Origin: Pleurodeles waltl
Taxonomy: Eukaryota > Chordata > Amphibia > Caudata > Salamandridae
Length of the DNA: 64,000 nt
Direction: 5' to 3'
Assembly (NCBI RefSeq): GCF_031143425.1
Contig: NC_090444.1
Location: 63,359,533-63,423,532, forward strand
Translations under genes and position numbers: made by a program
The notes under the pieces: model-generated
Databases searched by the model: none
What the model was told of the DNA's origin: nothing
What the model saw: the letters and a program-made list of their open reading frames with translations, nothing else
Shown here: positions 46,920 to 58,652 of the stretch, in pieces
Position numbering within the stretch: position 1 is the stretch's first letter
Layout of the letters: each line of letters begins with the position of its first letter

Positions 46920-47360
46920 ACAGAAAATCTTTTCTGCAGGAGACTGCATTGATCATTGTGCTGACCGATGCCTCCACTCTCAGGTGGGGTCCTGATCTGG
47001 AGGCTCTGGAGAGCAATAGCCTTTGGTTTTCAGTGGACAGAGGTGTCCTGTCAGTCTGCTAGAATTCTGAGAAATGCACATGCTTTAAGGGCATATCTTA
47101 AAGTCCTTAGGGGCTACGTGACCATGATTTAATATGTCACCAAATACAGTGGTGTGGACTCACGTTCTGGGTCGGGAGATGCTGAAGCTGTGGCCTTGGG
47201 CTCAGGCTCACTATGTCTTGTTGTTAGTCTACTATCTGGTGGGCTCCCTGAACCTGAGGACTGACTAGTCTGTGCCACCTCGCCTACCATGAGTGATGGT
47301 GCCACCTGGAGGTGGTTCAGGACATCTTTGGTCTCTGGAGCTCTCCTCTGATGAGCAGTT
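46920..47360 (+). pseudogene. RNase H relic
   Basis: LTDASTLRWG at about 46961 matches the TDAS-GWG motif of the DIRS RNase H. Downstream short blocks recall the HEW-x-HP segment that follows it in A-C. The frame is broken many times. Confidence 0.5.
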
Positions 47361-47939
47361 TTGCTAGTTGGTAAAACAAGCATTGATGGCTTTTCTGTAC
47401 CTTTTAGTTTCTGTGGTGGAGAGCTGTGGGAGGCTCATTTATCGAAGATGGGAATTTCCATGACACATTGGGTTCTTTCAGATTCCTCTTATTGCTTGCA
47501 TGTCAAGGAAGTTGCCTCAGCACCATGAACAGGTGATCTTGATCACACAGGATTGGCCACGGAGGGTGTGGTACATAGATCTGATTTGCTTGTCACTATT
47601 CCTCTCCTGCTCCCTCCCAGAGTGGACCTGGTCTTGCAGTCTGGAAGGGCGGTTCACATTTCAACCGCCAGAGCATCCACCTTCATGCCTGAAGTTGGAA
47701 TGGAGCAACTTGAGCTCCTTTTATTTATCTGTGAATATTGTGGATGTCATCTGATCAGCACGTCATTCCTCCACCAGATCTGTTAACTCTGGATATTTGT
47801 CCTATTTTGTTGTTCGGTGCACTGAGGAGCATGCCTTTTGGATGTTCTGCACTTCACCCCAAGGCTTTGCAGTTGGCATGGCTAAAGGTGGTCTTTCAGC
47901 CCTTTCGGCCTTCCTTTGTTTATCTGACCAACCTTCATT

Positions 47940-48700
47940 GTCTAAGTCCCACATTGTAACAAGGTCCATTAAGGGGTGGACTTGACATGCTTCCTCCTTA
48001 TCTTTCATGGTTCCTCAATGGGACTTAATTTGTTGCTTACCTTTTTGGTGAATTCAACATTTTAGGCCATGCATAGCTGCAGGTTGTGTTGTTGACCACC
48101 AGAACAGGTTTTCTGATTGCCTTCACTTAGTCTTATCAAGTTAGTGAGATGCAGGCTTTATATGTCCCCTCTCCATTCACATCTTGCTTTCCGGACAAGT
48201 TGGTTGTGAGAACAAGGACTTTTTTTACTTTCAGAAGTGCTGACGCCCTTTTATGTGTGCCATCTTTCACCCTTCCTGCTTTTATCCATCTCCTCATCCC
48301 ACCAACGAGGAAGAAAGGCTCCATGGCTTGGGTTCCCTCAGGGTTATGAGCTTCTTTGTGAATAGTAACCAGAAATACCAGATGGTTGATGAGTTGTTCA
48401 TTGAATATGTGAGTGGCAAAAAAGGGCAGGGTCATTGTCAAAAGAACACTTTTCTGATGGAATGTGTTCTGTATTAAGACCAGCTCCGCTCTTGCCATGA
48501 CAGAGCATCCATATGGAATCAGGGCTCATTCTACCAGGACGAAGGCCACTGCATTTTCCAGGTATGTTCATATTCTGGATATCTTATCAGGCTGAGATGT
48601 GGCTTTGGTCCACACTTTCAGCAGGCATTTCTACTCTGAATCTGAAGTCCACAGCAATGGCCACTTTGCCAGATTTGTTCTGCAGAACGTCTTGGTTTAA
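47940..48700 (+). pseudogene. Tyrosine recombinase relic
   Basis: RSIKGWT...VPQWDL, VSEMQALYVPSPFTSCFPDK and an AHSTR box are in the order seen in the intact recombinases of A and B; the AHSTR codons lie at 48524-48538. A WSTLSAG string near 48612 recalls WSTPHTF. The catalytic Tyr is not recognisable. Multiple frameshifts are present. Confidence 0.6.
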
Positions 48701-48969
48701 CCTTTCATAAGACACAGCAATATGGGCTTAGTGCTCTGGTATGGATTCAAGAAGTGAGGAATGTTCAGGTAGTATTCATCCTTTGGTAGCAATCTTTTTG
48801 GGGGATTCTCAGTCTACCTCCAGATTCCATACTGATCCCACATTCCTAACCATTCCTGCCCATTCCAAGAAATGGCCTAGGTCCCTTAGTTAACTCTCTT
48901 TAGCATTTGTGCACTGCATAAATTGTCACTCTAGTTGGCCTTGTCTCTGCCTCGTTGGTTGTGGATTAA

Positions 48970-49190
48970 AAAAAGGACAATGAACTGATATCATTGTGCA
49001 TGGGTGGCGCCAATATGGCTTCCCTGATTTCATGTCCGTGGTGGTGCCTGGTGTCGAGGCAGAGTCTAGCACCACCTGCTGGTGCCTGAAAGCTATCTCA
49101 GTCTGTCGCCTGCGGGGATTAAATAGGTGAGGAGTCTCAAGGTAGATATAGTATCCACTAGAATGATTGCTACCAGAGGTAAGTAGATTG
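48970..49190 (+). repeat. Right terminal repeat-like end of the ancient relic
   Basis: GCATGGGTGGCGCC, then CCACCTGCTGG and a closing CTACCAGAGGTAAGTAG. This is similar in layout to 40893-41200 and follows directly after the recombinase relic. Confidence 0.45.
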
Positions 49191-50569
49191 TTGTTTTTTT
49201 TTATTTTGTCTGCGGCCCTGCAGGCCTTATTCATGCTTTACCAGTGGGAGCAGTCCACTTTAGCTCTCCTAACCTTACCTACAGAGTTGAATAGGAGAAG
49301 AAGCGTACAAATGACCCTTTCACCCCTTCATTCAACCCACTTTGTGCCTTAATCTTCTTAGGTTCACCCTCTTCGTTGCCAAGTCCTGTAATTGTCTTGC
49401 ACATGAAATCCAAAAAATTGATACAGGACCAGAGGAAAGGTGTACTTTCCTCACAGGAGAGATAGTTCAGAACAGTCTTTAGGCTTCCTCGCTGCGTCTA
49501 GCTGGGGCTCCAATGCAAGCACTGGTGCTTTTCTATACTTTAAGGACTGATTGAATCTCACATTTTACATTTTTCCCCAAGAAAATATTTTTTCTTCAAT
49601 GAGATCTCCTCAGGTGGTAGTGCCTTAGTTTTTATGTTCTTAACAATTGGTGCATTACTGCTCTGCACTTCTCATGGGTGGGGTGCTATTTACGTGGGTT
49701 CAGTACTACTGAGTCTCTCTACTGGTATTTATTTCTCCCATATTGGATCATAGTGAGCAGCAGTATCTAATTGCCTGTGAATTATGTCTGAACAGTGATT
49801 TCTAAAATATGCAAACTGAGCAATGATTTTGTACTTGTTATTCAAGTGCCTGCCAATATAGTTTGTATTAGGGTTGCATGTTCTTCAGGCGTTTATGCCA
49901 TGTAATCGACTCAAAGGATAAAAAAAAAAAATAATACTTAATTGTCCACAAATAAAACTGTGATTTCTACAAATAAATGTCTTTGATATTCTGAGTGGAT
50001 TATATAAACCTACAGAAGCTTTCAGTGCATGGTAACATTTTATATTGTATAACTGTTATCGATGGACAGCTTGTTGAAAATGCCCACTGTAGAATGAATG
50101 GCAGGGTGTAACATACCTCCCGCAAACCTTGAGGGAACAGCAGACATTTCACCTATTGACAAATGATACAAAATGTTCTGCTACTCAGAGGTGATGCTGT
50201 TGGGGTGTTTTTCCTGACCGTGGAGTCGTTGACTGTAAAACGTATATCTTCGGTTCCAATGTATTTGGTAAAAGGTGTTTTAAAATAAAGCACGTTGTCA
50301 CATGTTTCCCAAAGTTAACCGTTCTGGAGAGGGCCAGACTCGCTTGCTAGACCTGATGACTTGATGAAATAAAGAACTGCTAATAAAATATTCAAATATT
50401 TTTAAGAGCCCCTTATGACTGCAAGTCCACTTATTCTGCCTCAAGGTGACACCTTAGTGATTTCCAAACATTAAATATTATGAAGATTATAAGTGTTAGT
50501 CAGATCTCGGATTTCCCCACGTATTGCCATACATTCCCTCCCTCACTGATGACTCCTCCTTCTCTACAG
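49191..50569. other. IFT172 intron sequence, nothing recognised
   Basis: A/T-rich DNA with an A run at 49919-49930. It ends with a pyrimidine tract and acceptor TCTCTACAG. Confidence 0.5.
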
Positions 50570-50682
50570 TGGATCTTGTTGCTGGCTTCAACACTGGCAC
50601 CATAAGTCATGACACCAAGATTGACTGGCTGGAGCTGAACGAGACCGGGCACAAACTGCTGTTCCGGGACAAGAAGCTGGGG
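50570..50682 (+). CDS. IFT172: IFT172 coding exon (113 nt)
   Basis: The first two bases complete a Val codon. It then reads [20 protein letters not shown] and [17 protein letters not shown] before donor [23 protein letters not shown] is a highly conserved IFT172 block, read here with Ile in place of the first Val. The exon ends in Gly where I recall Arg in mammalian IFT172; the only GT available forces this. It ends in phase 0, and the next exon begins LHLYDIES. Confidence 0.95.
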
Positions 50683-51901
50683 GTGAGACTTGCCCAACAT
50701 TTTCTCATTTCTTTCAGGGTGGCAGCAGAGCAAGTGGGATATCTGCAGGGCATGTAGTATCTTTGCTTTGGTTCATTGGATGTTTAAGTTAATCGATTTG
50801 ATGCAGTTTTTATTATGTAAATTAGGCCCAAATGAAGCCCCAGGGGTGTACAATAAGGGGTTGAAATGATTGGGCATAAAACAAATGTACATAATGGTGG
50901 CATAAATTACATGATTATTGTGGTACTGCTTCTTTCAGTTGAAAGTCGTTGCCAGTATCAAAGATAGATTTTCATGCTTATTGCATAGTGTTCATGATTG
51001 CTGCCTAGGAAATCAATAAGGACAGGTTAAGGGCATAGTACTTAGTCAAAGTCAGACAAAAAAAGCATAATATCAGTCTGGGAAATGAGCTCATCTGTAA
51101 GAAGGCTTTGTGTTATTCTTAAGGCTGTAACTAAGAGTCAACATGAGTTGGGCAGTGACGGCCAGAGATCGATAAACAGTAACACATTAGTTCTTGGATA
51201 GCATTTGTATTTAGGATCGGTTTCTGTGTGATCATCTGAAATCACCTGGAAGTCAGAGCCTGGGCGTTTGAGTTCCATATTTTGGTGGCACAACCTGGTA
51301 AAAACTTGAGGTAGAGTTAATTTGCTTTCTAGAGCAGCAGCATTTGAGGCAGAGTGACCGCTAACTGTGCAGCACGATTTTGCCTTCTAATATAGTTGGC
51401 TTACAAGGTAGGTATTTTGGTATGTTGAGGTAGTTTGTCTTGTAAGCAAGGCAAGCAGTCTTGTATCTACCGGTTTTTAAACGGGCCAATAGACCAAATC
51501 TTAACTAGCAGGAATCCTGAAAAGAGTAGAGTGCTTTGCATGTCGTGTGTAATGTAGCACAAGAAGTCCTCTCTACATCTTGGCAAGGTGCAGCAGTTCT
51601 TCTGATGCTGTCTGAATCTAATGAAAAGCCATATAAATATCTCAAGTCCTGCTGTGAAAGAAGTGTTCTCAGGTATAACGCTTGCACTTTGTAAATTACT
51701 GTAAATGCTGAGTTAAAATCATTGCGACCAACGGTTCTGTTCATCAACATTTGATTGCAAACAGGTTAAAATCATAGTGTTGCTACACTAGCACCATGTA
51801 CTTTAATCGAACCCTGAGAAACCAGACTAACCACTGTATGTTATGCACGAGCTCATGAGCCTAAGTCCCTCTCGTCTGTTGTCCATTCTGCCCTCCTGCA
51901 G
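50683..51901. other. IFT172 intron, 1.2 kb
   Basis: Donor GTGAGA, acceptor CCTCCTGCAG. No repeat family or gene recognised inside. Confidence 0.6.
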
Positions 51902-52069
51902 CTGCATCTCTACGACATTGAGAGCAACACTCGATCCACCATCCTAAACTACTGCTCCTATGTGCAGTGGGTGCCAGGCAGCGACGTGGTGGTGGCGCAG
52001 AACCGAAGTAGCCTCTGCGTCTGGTACAACATCGATTCTCCAGAGAGAGTCACCATGTTTCCAATAAAG
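51902..52069 (+). CDS. IFT172: IFT172 coding exon (168 nt, last in window)
   Basis: It encodes 56 codons from [20 protein letters not shown] through [20 protein letters not shown] to VTMFPIK, phase 0 at both ends, with donor [19 protein letters not shown] and LCVWYNI are hallmark IFT172 WD40 sequence. Together the six exons give 229 codons without a stop. The next exon does not appear in the remaining 11.9 kb, which is filled by the LTR elements. Confidence 0.95.
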
Positions 52070-52943
52070 GTAAGAGAATGTAACTTGGCAGCATTGCTCC
52101 CCTAAACCAGGAGTGGCGGTATGTAATGTGCAGTGTTTGCAACTTAGTGATCAGAGCAGAAGGTAGCTGCGGGCTACTACAAAAGTTTAATAAAAGGCCT
52201 GATTTCCTTGAAGAAGGAGCAATAATTGTGTAACTGTCTGTGCATAGCAAACGGTACGTGACACTGTGGTCCTCATCATAAGTGGGGCAGAATAGGGTGG
52301 AGTATTTACCACACCTGCTAACTAACATTATCCCTTTGTAAGGTATTTACCAAGTCTCGTGAATACTTCTTGCTCAATGGAGCTCTATTGTTTTTTTACA
52401 CATCAATTTCTGCATATTTTGACTTTTTTCCAGGCCTTTTTCTCAATAACTTTGGCACCTGTGTCCTGCTGGAAGCGATAAGGGGAAAACTGCAAGGGTG
52501 CACACAACTCTTCATTCCGATCTCTATATAGTCTCCAGTTTGCACACAGATCAGGATTTAGTCCTGAACTTGTAATGAGGACCTTACAAGCTAGAAGGCA
52601 ATGTGGGCTGATGTAAAACAAAGATCATTTATTCTTGAAGTCAGTGCTGGCCCTAGAGCTTGTGTTTAGCCAACAAAGTGCCCAGTTATTCCCCTTCACA
52701 TCTGCCCATCCTTATTCACACATGCCGAGGTGTGCACAGGCATAAGCAGAGACACACATGCAATAAAAATGTAAATATTTAATGCACCCTCATTTTATTT
52801 ATTTTGTAATGGTTGTTACAGCGCTACTATACCCTGATAATGGCGACTGAACAGTAAGGTTCACTTGTTAAAGATAAGCATTGTACAACGATAGACAAAA
52901 GGAAAGGCTATCTACAAAAATACGGCTAAATGGATGAGAGCAA
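52070..52943. other. IFT172 intron sequence, nothing recognised
   Basis: Ordinary intronic DNA up to the old LTR. Confidence 0.5.
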
Positions 52944-55195
52944 TGTAGGAAGCTGGCTCTTTATATAGTGGTCCAAAACGATGTACACTGTTTAAGGAGT
53001 CCAGGCAAACCCATATCGGTTTACAGAGGCACAAATGACAACACTAAATGCGCTCTTTTGTGGTAGTGTGGTTGAGCAGTTTAGGCTTGTCAGGGGATAG
53101 TTCTAAGCATTTGTTGTGCTCACAGAGGCAATAAATGAGACACACACTCCAAGTATAAATATGAGACCACTTTAGAAAAATAGCACATAATTTTATGTAA
53201 ATTTTTATACCAAGAACTTCTTTATCAAATATGTATTTTTTTTTTAATATCCGTTTTTACAGGTAAGTAAAATGTTCACTTAAATGTGTCTTTACACAGC
53301 TGTGCTTTCCTATGTGGGGAAAGGCTTCCCAGACTGGGCTCGGGTTGCAATGGTCTTGGGAACAAGAACGCACAGTCAGTTCTCGGGTACCTGGGCTGAG
53401 GTCCTCCGGTGCAGAGCCGATAGGTTGGTTGGGTGCATCAAAGGTCTTTGCAGTTGTTGGTCTCGCCAGTTGAGGGTGCGAAAACAGGACACCTGGGCCA
53501 CTCTGGAAATGGGACTCTTTGATGCTGACGTCCCTCAACGGTTGCTTGGTCTCAGTGCGGTGAGAGTCCGGCTGGACTCACACAGGCTGTATTGGTGCTG
53601 TGCAGCTCTGGTTGGTCTTCACACTTAGTGGGTCGACGGGTCTGACCTTCTGGGACACAAGTACCTCTTCATAGGCGGCTGCAGTGTCGGGCTGTCCGGG
53701 GAGATGCAAAATGGTGGACAGGACTCTGATGCTTCGGTGCCTATGGACTGCAGGGGAGTTGCTCCTCTACTCAAAAGGAGATTGCTGGCAATTTGCGAAG
53801 GGCTGACAGTCTACTGGGGTTCTTGGCAGATGCTCAGCTGCAGGATGAGTCACTTTGTCACGATTGTTGAGACTGGTGCAGGCAGGGTTTGTCACCCAAA
53901 GTCCACAGCAAGTCTCCTGATGTCACAGCTCTTCTTTGTACTCTTCTGGATCTGTCAAATCTGAGCTCCTGGCATCAAGGGTGCCTCCTAAGTATTCAAT
54001 TTAGGGGCATTTAAGAAGAATGAAAGGTAGCCAATGGGCTGCTTACCCCAAGGGTGACTACACCCTCTATATGACCTCTTCCTGTGGGGAGTAGGCATAA
54101 CCCTGAACCAGTGAGCCTGATTCTACCAAGAACCAAGATGGTGGAATTCCAAGTTTTTGTGTGTTCACATCAGGTAGCCCACCTTAGGGGTGGATGTAGC
54201 CTGATAGGGAACACACCTCCTGACTAGCTAATTTGCCCGCCTGTTCTGTTGCTAAATGGGCCCCGGGCAGAGTGGTGTCATCCACACTGACTGGGGAAGC
54301 TGGGGTTGCATAACACAGGTGAGAGACCTTTGAAGCCTTGTGCCTTGATATGCTGATAGCTAGCCATCCTGCTTGGAGGAGGTGGTAACACCTCCACCCA
54401 GAGCAGGCTTTGTTTCCACCTTCAGAGAGCATGGGCTGTCACCTTCAGGGGGGTCAGAAACTTGTCTGTGGTTGCAGGCTGTGAGGACCAGTCAGCCAGC
54501 ACACTAGTAGTTGAGGAGGCACCTCAAAGGTGTGCTTTGGGTGCATGTATTAATAAACCCAGCATTGGAATAAGTGTGGGCTCATTAATACAAGATGTTT
54601 GATGCCAAACCCCCTGGGTTTCAGTGAAGCTATCATGTAGCTGGGGGACCAGCACATGTACTGAAAATGGCTTCCCTGTTCACTTGTAATATCTAAGAAT
54701 GGACTTAGACATCACAGGGGCATATCTGCTCATGCAGATATATCCACACATGTAGCCAAGTGCACCCTGCCCTAGGGCTGTAAGGCCTGCTGCGGGGGTG
54801 ACTTATCTATACTGCATGCAGTGTCTGTAGGCGTGGCACAAAAGAGGTGTGCCATGTTGTGTTTTCACTTGTCTCTGCAACATGTCACGCAGCCTGCAAT
54901 GGCAGTTTGCCTGAATGTGCTGAGGGGTCCCTTATAGTGGCATAATACGTGCTGCAGCCCTTAGGGACCTTCCTTAATACTCCAGGCCTTAGGTACCCGG
55001 GGTACCATTCGCAAGGGACTTACAGTGGTGCTAAAGGTGTAGCCAATTAGGGAACAACTGCACAGTTTTAGGGAAAGAGATCTGCCACTGGGGACCTGGT
55101 TAGCAGGAACCCAGTGTACTTCGATCAAAATTGCATCAAATACCAGGCAAACAGTGGGGGTGACCATGTCAAAAAAGGGGCACTTTCCTCCTACT
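52944..55195 (-). mobile_element. Old solo LTR, long-LTR family (diverged)
   Basis: It begins TGTAGGAAGCTGGCTC and ends ...CTTTCCTCCTACT, with the final CA worn. It keeps the TTTTGTGGTAGTGTGG block near 53055 and the GCACCCTGCCCTAGGGCTGT block near 54763. Flanks are AGCAA (52939-52943) and GGCAA (55196-55200), 4 of 5 matching. It is more diverged from the young LTRs than they are from each other, so it is an older insertion of the same lineage. No internal region remains. Confidence 0.68.
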
Positions 55196-55700
55196 GGCAA
55201 TCTTCAACATACATGTACAGTTTAGGTCACTTTTCAATGAATATGTCATCTTTAAGGCAGCAGCCCAAATTGTGTCAATTTTCTGCAACTATAACGTTAT
55301 CATAGTGGCCCTCTTCTCTTTAAAATGGCTCCCAAACAAGGCAAGATAAATTTCTAAAACTCTTCCTTCATATAGAAGGCGTTACAACGAAATAGATTTT
55401 GGTAATACTGACCAAGAGCTCCTACATGGTTAGAAGCATCTCATAAACCGTCAATTACAGAGCAAACGTCCTAGCATCTATCACCAGGAAGACATCTCCA
55501 GATTGCCTAGCATTTATCTGTCCAGAAATTCATTTCACTGGTTTCCATCCAACTCCATCTTTAATAGAAGAAGCCAGACAGGTAGATTTCATTTCCCATC
55601 ATCCATCTGAAAAAGAAAACATCTGGATTCATATCAACAGGAAGTGACATCACCCATCTGCACAGGACGCAACATTACTAGTGTTCTGCTAAAACCACCT
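55196..55700. other. Intronic DNA, nothing recognised
   Basis: About 500 bases between the old LTR and a DIRS ITR fragment, with no feature. Confidence 0.5.
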
Positions 55701-55846
55701 GTTCGATGGCATGTGTGGCTGTAGATACACATGCTCTGCATACTTCCACCATCTAGTGTTGGGTTCGGAGTGCTACAATTTGTTTTTCTTTGAGAAGCAT
55801 TTTCATGTCACGGGATCTAATGGCTCTTATTCTCGGTGATACTGTG
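55701..55846 (+). repeat. DIRS left ITR fragment, cut by an LTR element
   Basis: GTTCGATGGCATGTGTGGCT followed by ~125 bases aligns to the left ITR of B and C with more mismatches, including CTTTGAGAAGCATTTTCATG in place of the CTTCGAAGAAG block. It is truncated at 55846 where the full-length LTR element starts. The rest of this DIRS copy, if present, would lie beyond the window's right edge. Confidence 0.8.
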
Positions 55847-58534
55847 TGTAGGAAGTTGGCTCTGTATGTGCTATTTCAAAGTAAGGAATAGCATGCACAG
55901 AGTCCAAGGGTTCCCCTTAGAGGTAAAATAGTGGTAAAAATAGATAATACTAATGCTCTATTTTGTGGTAGTGTGGTCGAGCAGTAGGCTTATCCAAGGA
56001 GTAGTGTTAAGCATTTGTTGTACATACACATAGACAATAAATGAGGTACACACACTCAGAGACAAATCCAGCCAATAGGTTTTGTTATAGAAAAATATAT
56101 TTTCTTAGTTTATTTTAAGAACCACAGGTTCAAATTCTACATGTAATATCTCATTCGAAAGGTATTGCAGGTAAGTACTTTAGGAACTTCAAATCATCAA
56201 AATTGCATGTATACTTTTCAAGTTATTCACAAATAGCTGTTTTAAAAGTGGACACTTAGTGCAATTTTCACAGTTCCTAGGGGAGGTAAGTATTTGTTAG
56301 GTTAACCAGGTAAGTAAGACACTTACAGGGCTTAGTTCTTGGTCCAAGGTAGCCCACCGTTGGGGGTTCAGAGCAACCCCAAAGTCACCGCACCAGCAGC
56401 TCAGGGCCGGTCAGGTGCAGAGTTCAAAGTGGTGCCCAAAACACATAGGCTAGAATGGAGAGGAGGGGGTGCCCCGGTTCCGGTCTGTTTGCAGGTAAGT
56501 ACCCGCGTCTTCGGAGGGCAGACCAGGGGGGTTTTGTAGGGCACCGGGGGGGACACAAGTCCACACAGAAATTTCACCCTCAGCAGCGCGGGGGCGGCCG
56601 GGTGCAGTGTAGAAACAGGCGTCGGGTTCGCAATGTTAGTCTATGAGAGATCTCGGGATCTCTTCAGCGCTGCAGGCAGGCAAGGGGGGGATTCCTCGGG
56701 GAAACCTCCACTTGGGCGAGGGAGAGGGACTCCTGGGGGTCACTTCTCCAGTGAAAGTCCGGTCCTTCAGGTCCTGGGGGCTGCGGGTGCAGGGTCTCTC
56801 CCAGGCGTCGGGACTTTAGGTTCAAAGAGTCGCGGTCAGGGGAAGCCTCGGGATTCCCTCTGCAGGCGGCGCTGTGGGGGCTCAGGGGGGACAGGTTTTG
56901 GTACTCACAGTATCAGAGTAGTCCTGGGGTCCCTCCTGAGGTGTTGGATCGCCACCAGCCGAGTCGGGGTCGCCGGGTGCAGTGTTGCAAGTCTCACGCT
57001 TCTGGCGGGGAGCTTGCAGGGTTCTTTAAAGCTGCTGGAAACAAAGTTGCAGCTTTTCTTGGAGCAGGTCCGCTGTCCTCGGGAGTTTCTTGTCTTTTCG
57101 AAGCAGGGGCAGTCCTCAGAGGATGTCGAGGTCGCTGGTCCCTTTGGAAGGCGTCGCTGGAGCAGGATCTTTGGAAGGCAGGAGACAGGCCGGTGAGTTT
57201 CTGGAGCCAAGGCAGTTGTCGTCTTCTGGTCTTCCTCTGCAGGGGTTTTTCAGCTAGGCAGTCCTTCTTCTTGTAGTTGCAGGAATCTCATTTTTCTAGG
57301 GTTCAGGGTCGCCCTTAAATACTAAATTTAAGGGCGTGTTTAGGTCTGGGGGGTTAGTAGCCAATGGCTACTAGCCCTGAGGGTGGGTACACCCTCTTTG
57401 TGCCTCCTCCCAAGGGGAGGGGGTCACAATCCTAACCCTATTGGGGGAATCCTCCATCTGCAAGATGGAGGATTTCTAAAAGTCAGAGTCACCTCAGCTC
57501 AGGACACCTTAGGGGCTGTCCTGACTGGCCAGTGACTCCTCCTTGTTTTTCTCATTATTTTCTCCGGCCTTGCCGCCAAAAGTGGGGCCTGGCCGGAGGG
57601 GGCGGGGAACTCCACTAGCTGGAGTGTCCTGCTGGGTTGGCACAAAGGAGGTGAGCCTTTGAGGCTCACCGCCAGGTGTGACAATTCCTGCCTGGGGGAG
57701 GTGTTAGCATCTCCACCCAGTGCAGGCTTTGTTACTGGCCTCAGAGTGACAAAGGCACTCTCCCCATGGGGCCAGCAACATGTCTCGGTTTGTGGCAGGC
57801 TGCTAAAACTAGTCAGCCTACACAGATAGTCGGTTAAGTTTCAGGGGGCACCTCTAAGGTGCCCTCTGGGGTGTATTTTACAATAAAATGTACACTGGCA
57901 TCAGTGTGCATTTATTGTGCTGAGAAGTTTGATACCAAACTTCCCAGTTTTCAGTGTAGCCATTATGGTGCTGTGGAGTTCGTGTTTGACAGACTCCCAG
58001 ACCATATACTCTTATGGCTACCCTGCACTTACAATGTCTAAGGTTTTGTTTAGACACTGTAGGGGTACCATGCTCATGCACTGGTACCCTCACCTATGGT
58101 ATAGTGCACCCTGCCTTAGGGCTGTAAGGCCTGCTAGAGGGGTGTCTTACCTATACTGCATAGGCAGTGAGAGGCTGGCATGGCACCCTGAGGGGAGTGC
58201 CATGTCGACTTACTCATTTTGTTCTCACTAGCACACACAGGCTTGTAAGCAGTGTGTCTGTGCTGAGTGAGGGGTCTCTAGGGTGGCATAAGACATGCTG
58301 CAGCCCTTAGAGACCTTCCTTGGTATCAGGGCCCTTGGTACTAGAAGTACCAGTTACAAGGGACTTATCTGAATGCCAGGGTGTGCCAATTGTGGATACA
58401 ATGGTACATTTTAGGTGAAGGAACACTGGTGCTGGGGCCTGGTTAACAGGGTCCCAGCACTCTTCTTAGTCAAGTCAGCATCAGTATCAGGCAAAAAGTG
58501 GGGGGTAACTGCAACAGGGAGCCATTTCTTTACA
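55847..58534 (-). repeat. 3' LTR (left), 2688 bp
   Basis: TGTAGGAAGTTGG...GCCATTTCTTTACA on the + strand. It has a GC-rich core at about 56380-57250 with many CpG and repeated GGGTGCAG strings. It differs from the other LTR at only two positions that I noticed by eye (56390 and 57310). The same 187-codon open frame occurs in both LTRs but looks like GC-rich read-through rather than a gene. Confidence 0.93.
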
Positions 58535-58535
58535 C

Positions 58536-58560
58536 AAGCCCCCCCCAGCCCACAGGCCAG
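58536..58560 (-). promoter_or_regulatory. Polypurine-tract-like sequence
   Basis: In coding orientation the bases read GGCTGGGGGGGGCTTG directly before the 3' LTR tip TGTAAAG. A G-rich purine run at this place is where plus-strand DNA priming is expected in LTR retrotransposons. It is partly interrupted by pyrimidines. Confidence 0.5.
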
Positions 58561-58652
58561 GAGACTCAGCCCAAGCTGGGAGAGTCTTCCTAGTCTGTCA
58601 GGCGAGGAAGAGTAGGAGAAATAGGCTGGTTAGTTGCAGGGCCTACTCTGCC

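Larger units (their letters stand above)
44580..49190 (+). mobile_element. Ancient DIRS-like element relic
   Basis: Heavily mutated fragments appear in DIRS order on the + strand: gag-like pieces (about 44590-44830 and 45600-45870), reverse transcriptase (46190-46540), RNase H (46920-47360), tyrosine recombinase (47940-48700) and a right ITR-like end (48970-49190). Frames change every few tens of codons. It is much older than A-C and belongs to another family, judged from the gag and terminal repeat. The left end was not located. Confidence 0.7.

Noticed and set aside
56633..57196. 187-codon ORF in the LTR, repeated at 62112-62675, with a related frame at 26666-27139
   Set aside because: It lies inside the LTR on the strand opposite to gag, is Gly/Ser/Arg-rich from GC-rich DNA, and is disrupted or different in the other LTR copies. 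No domain was recognised.
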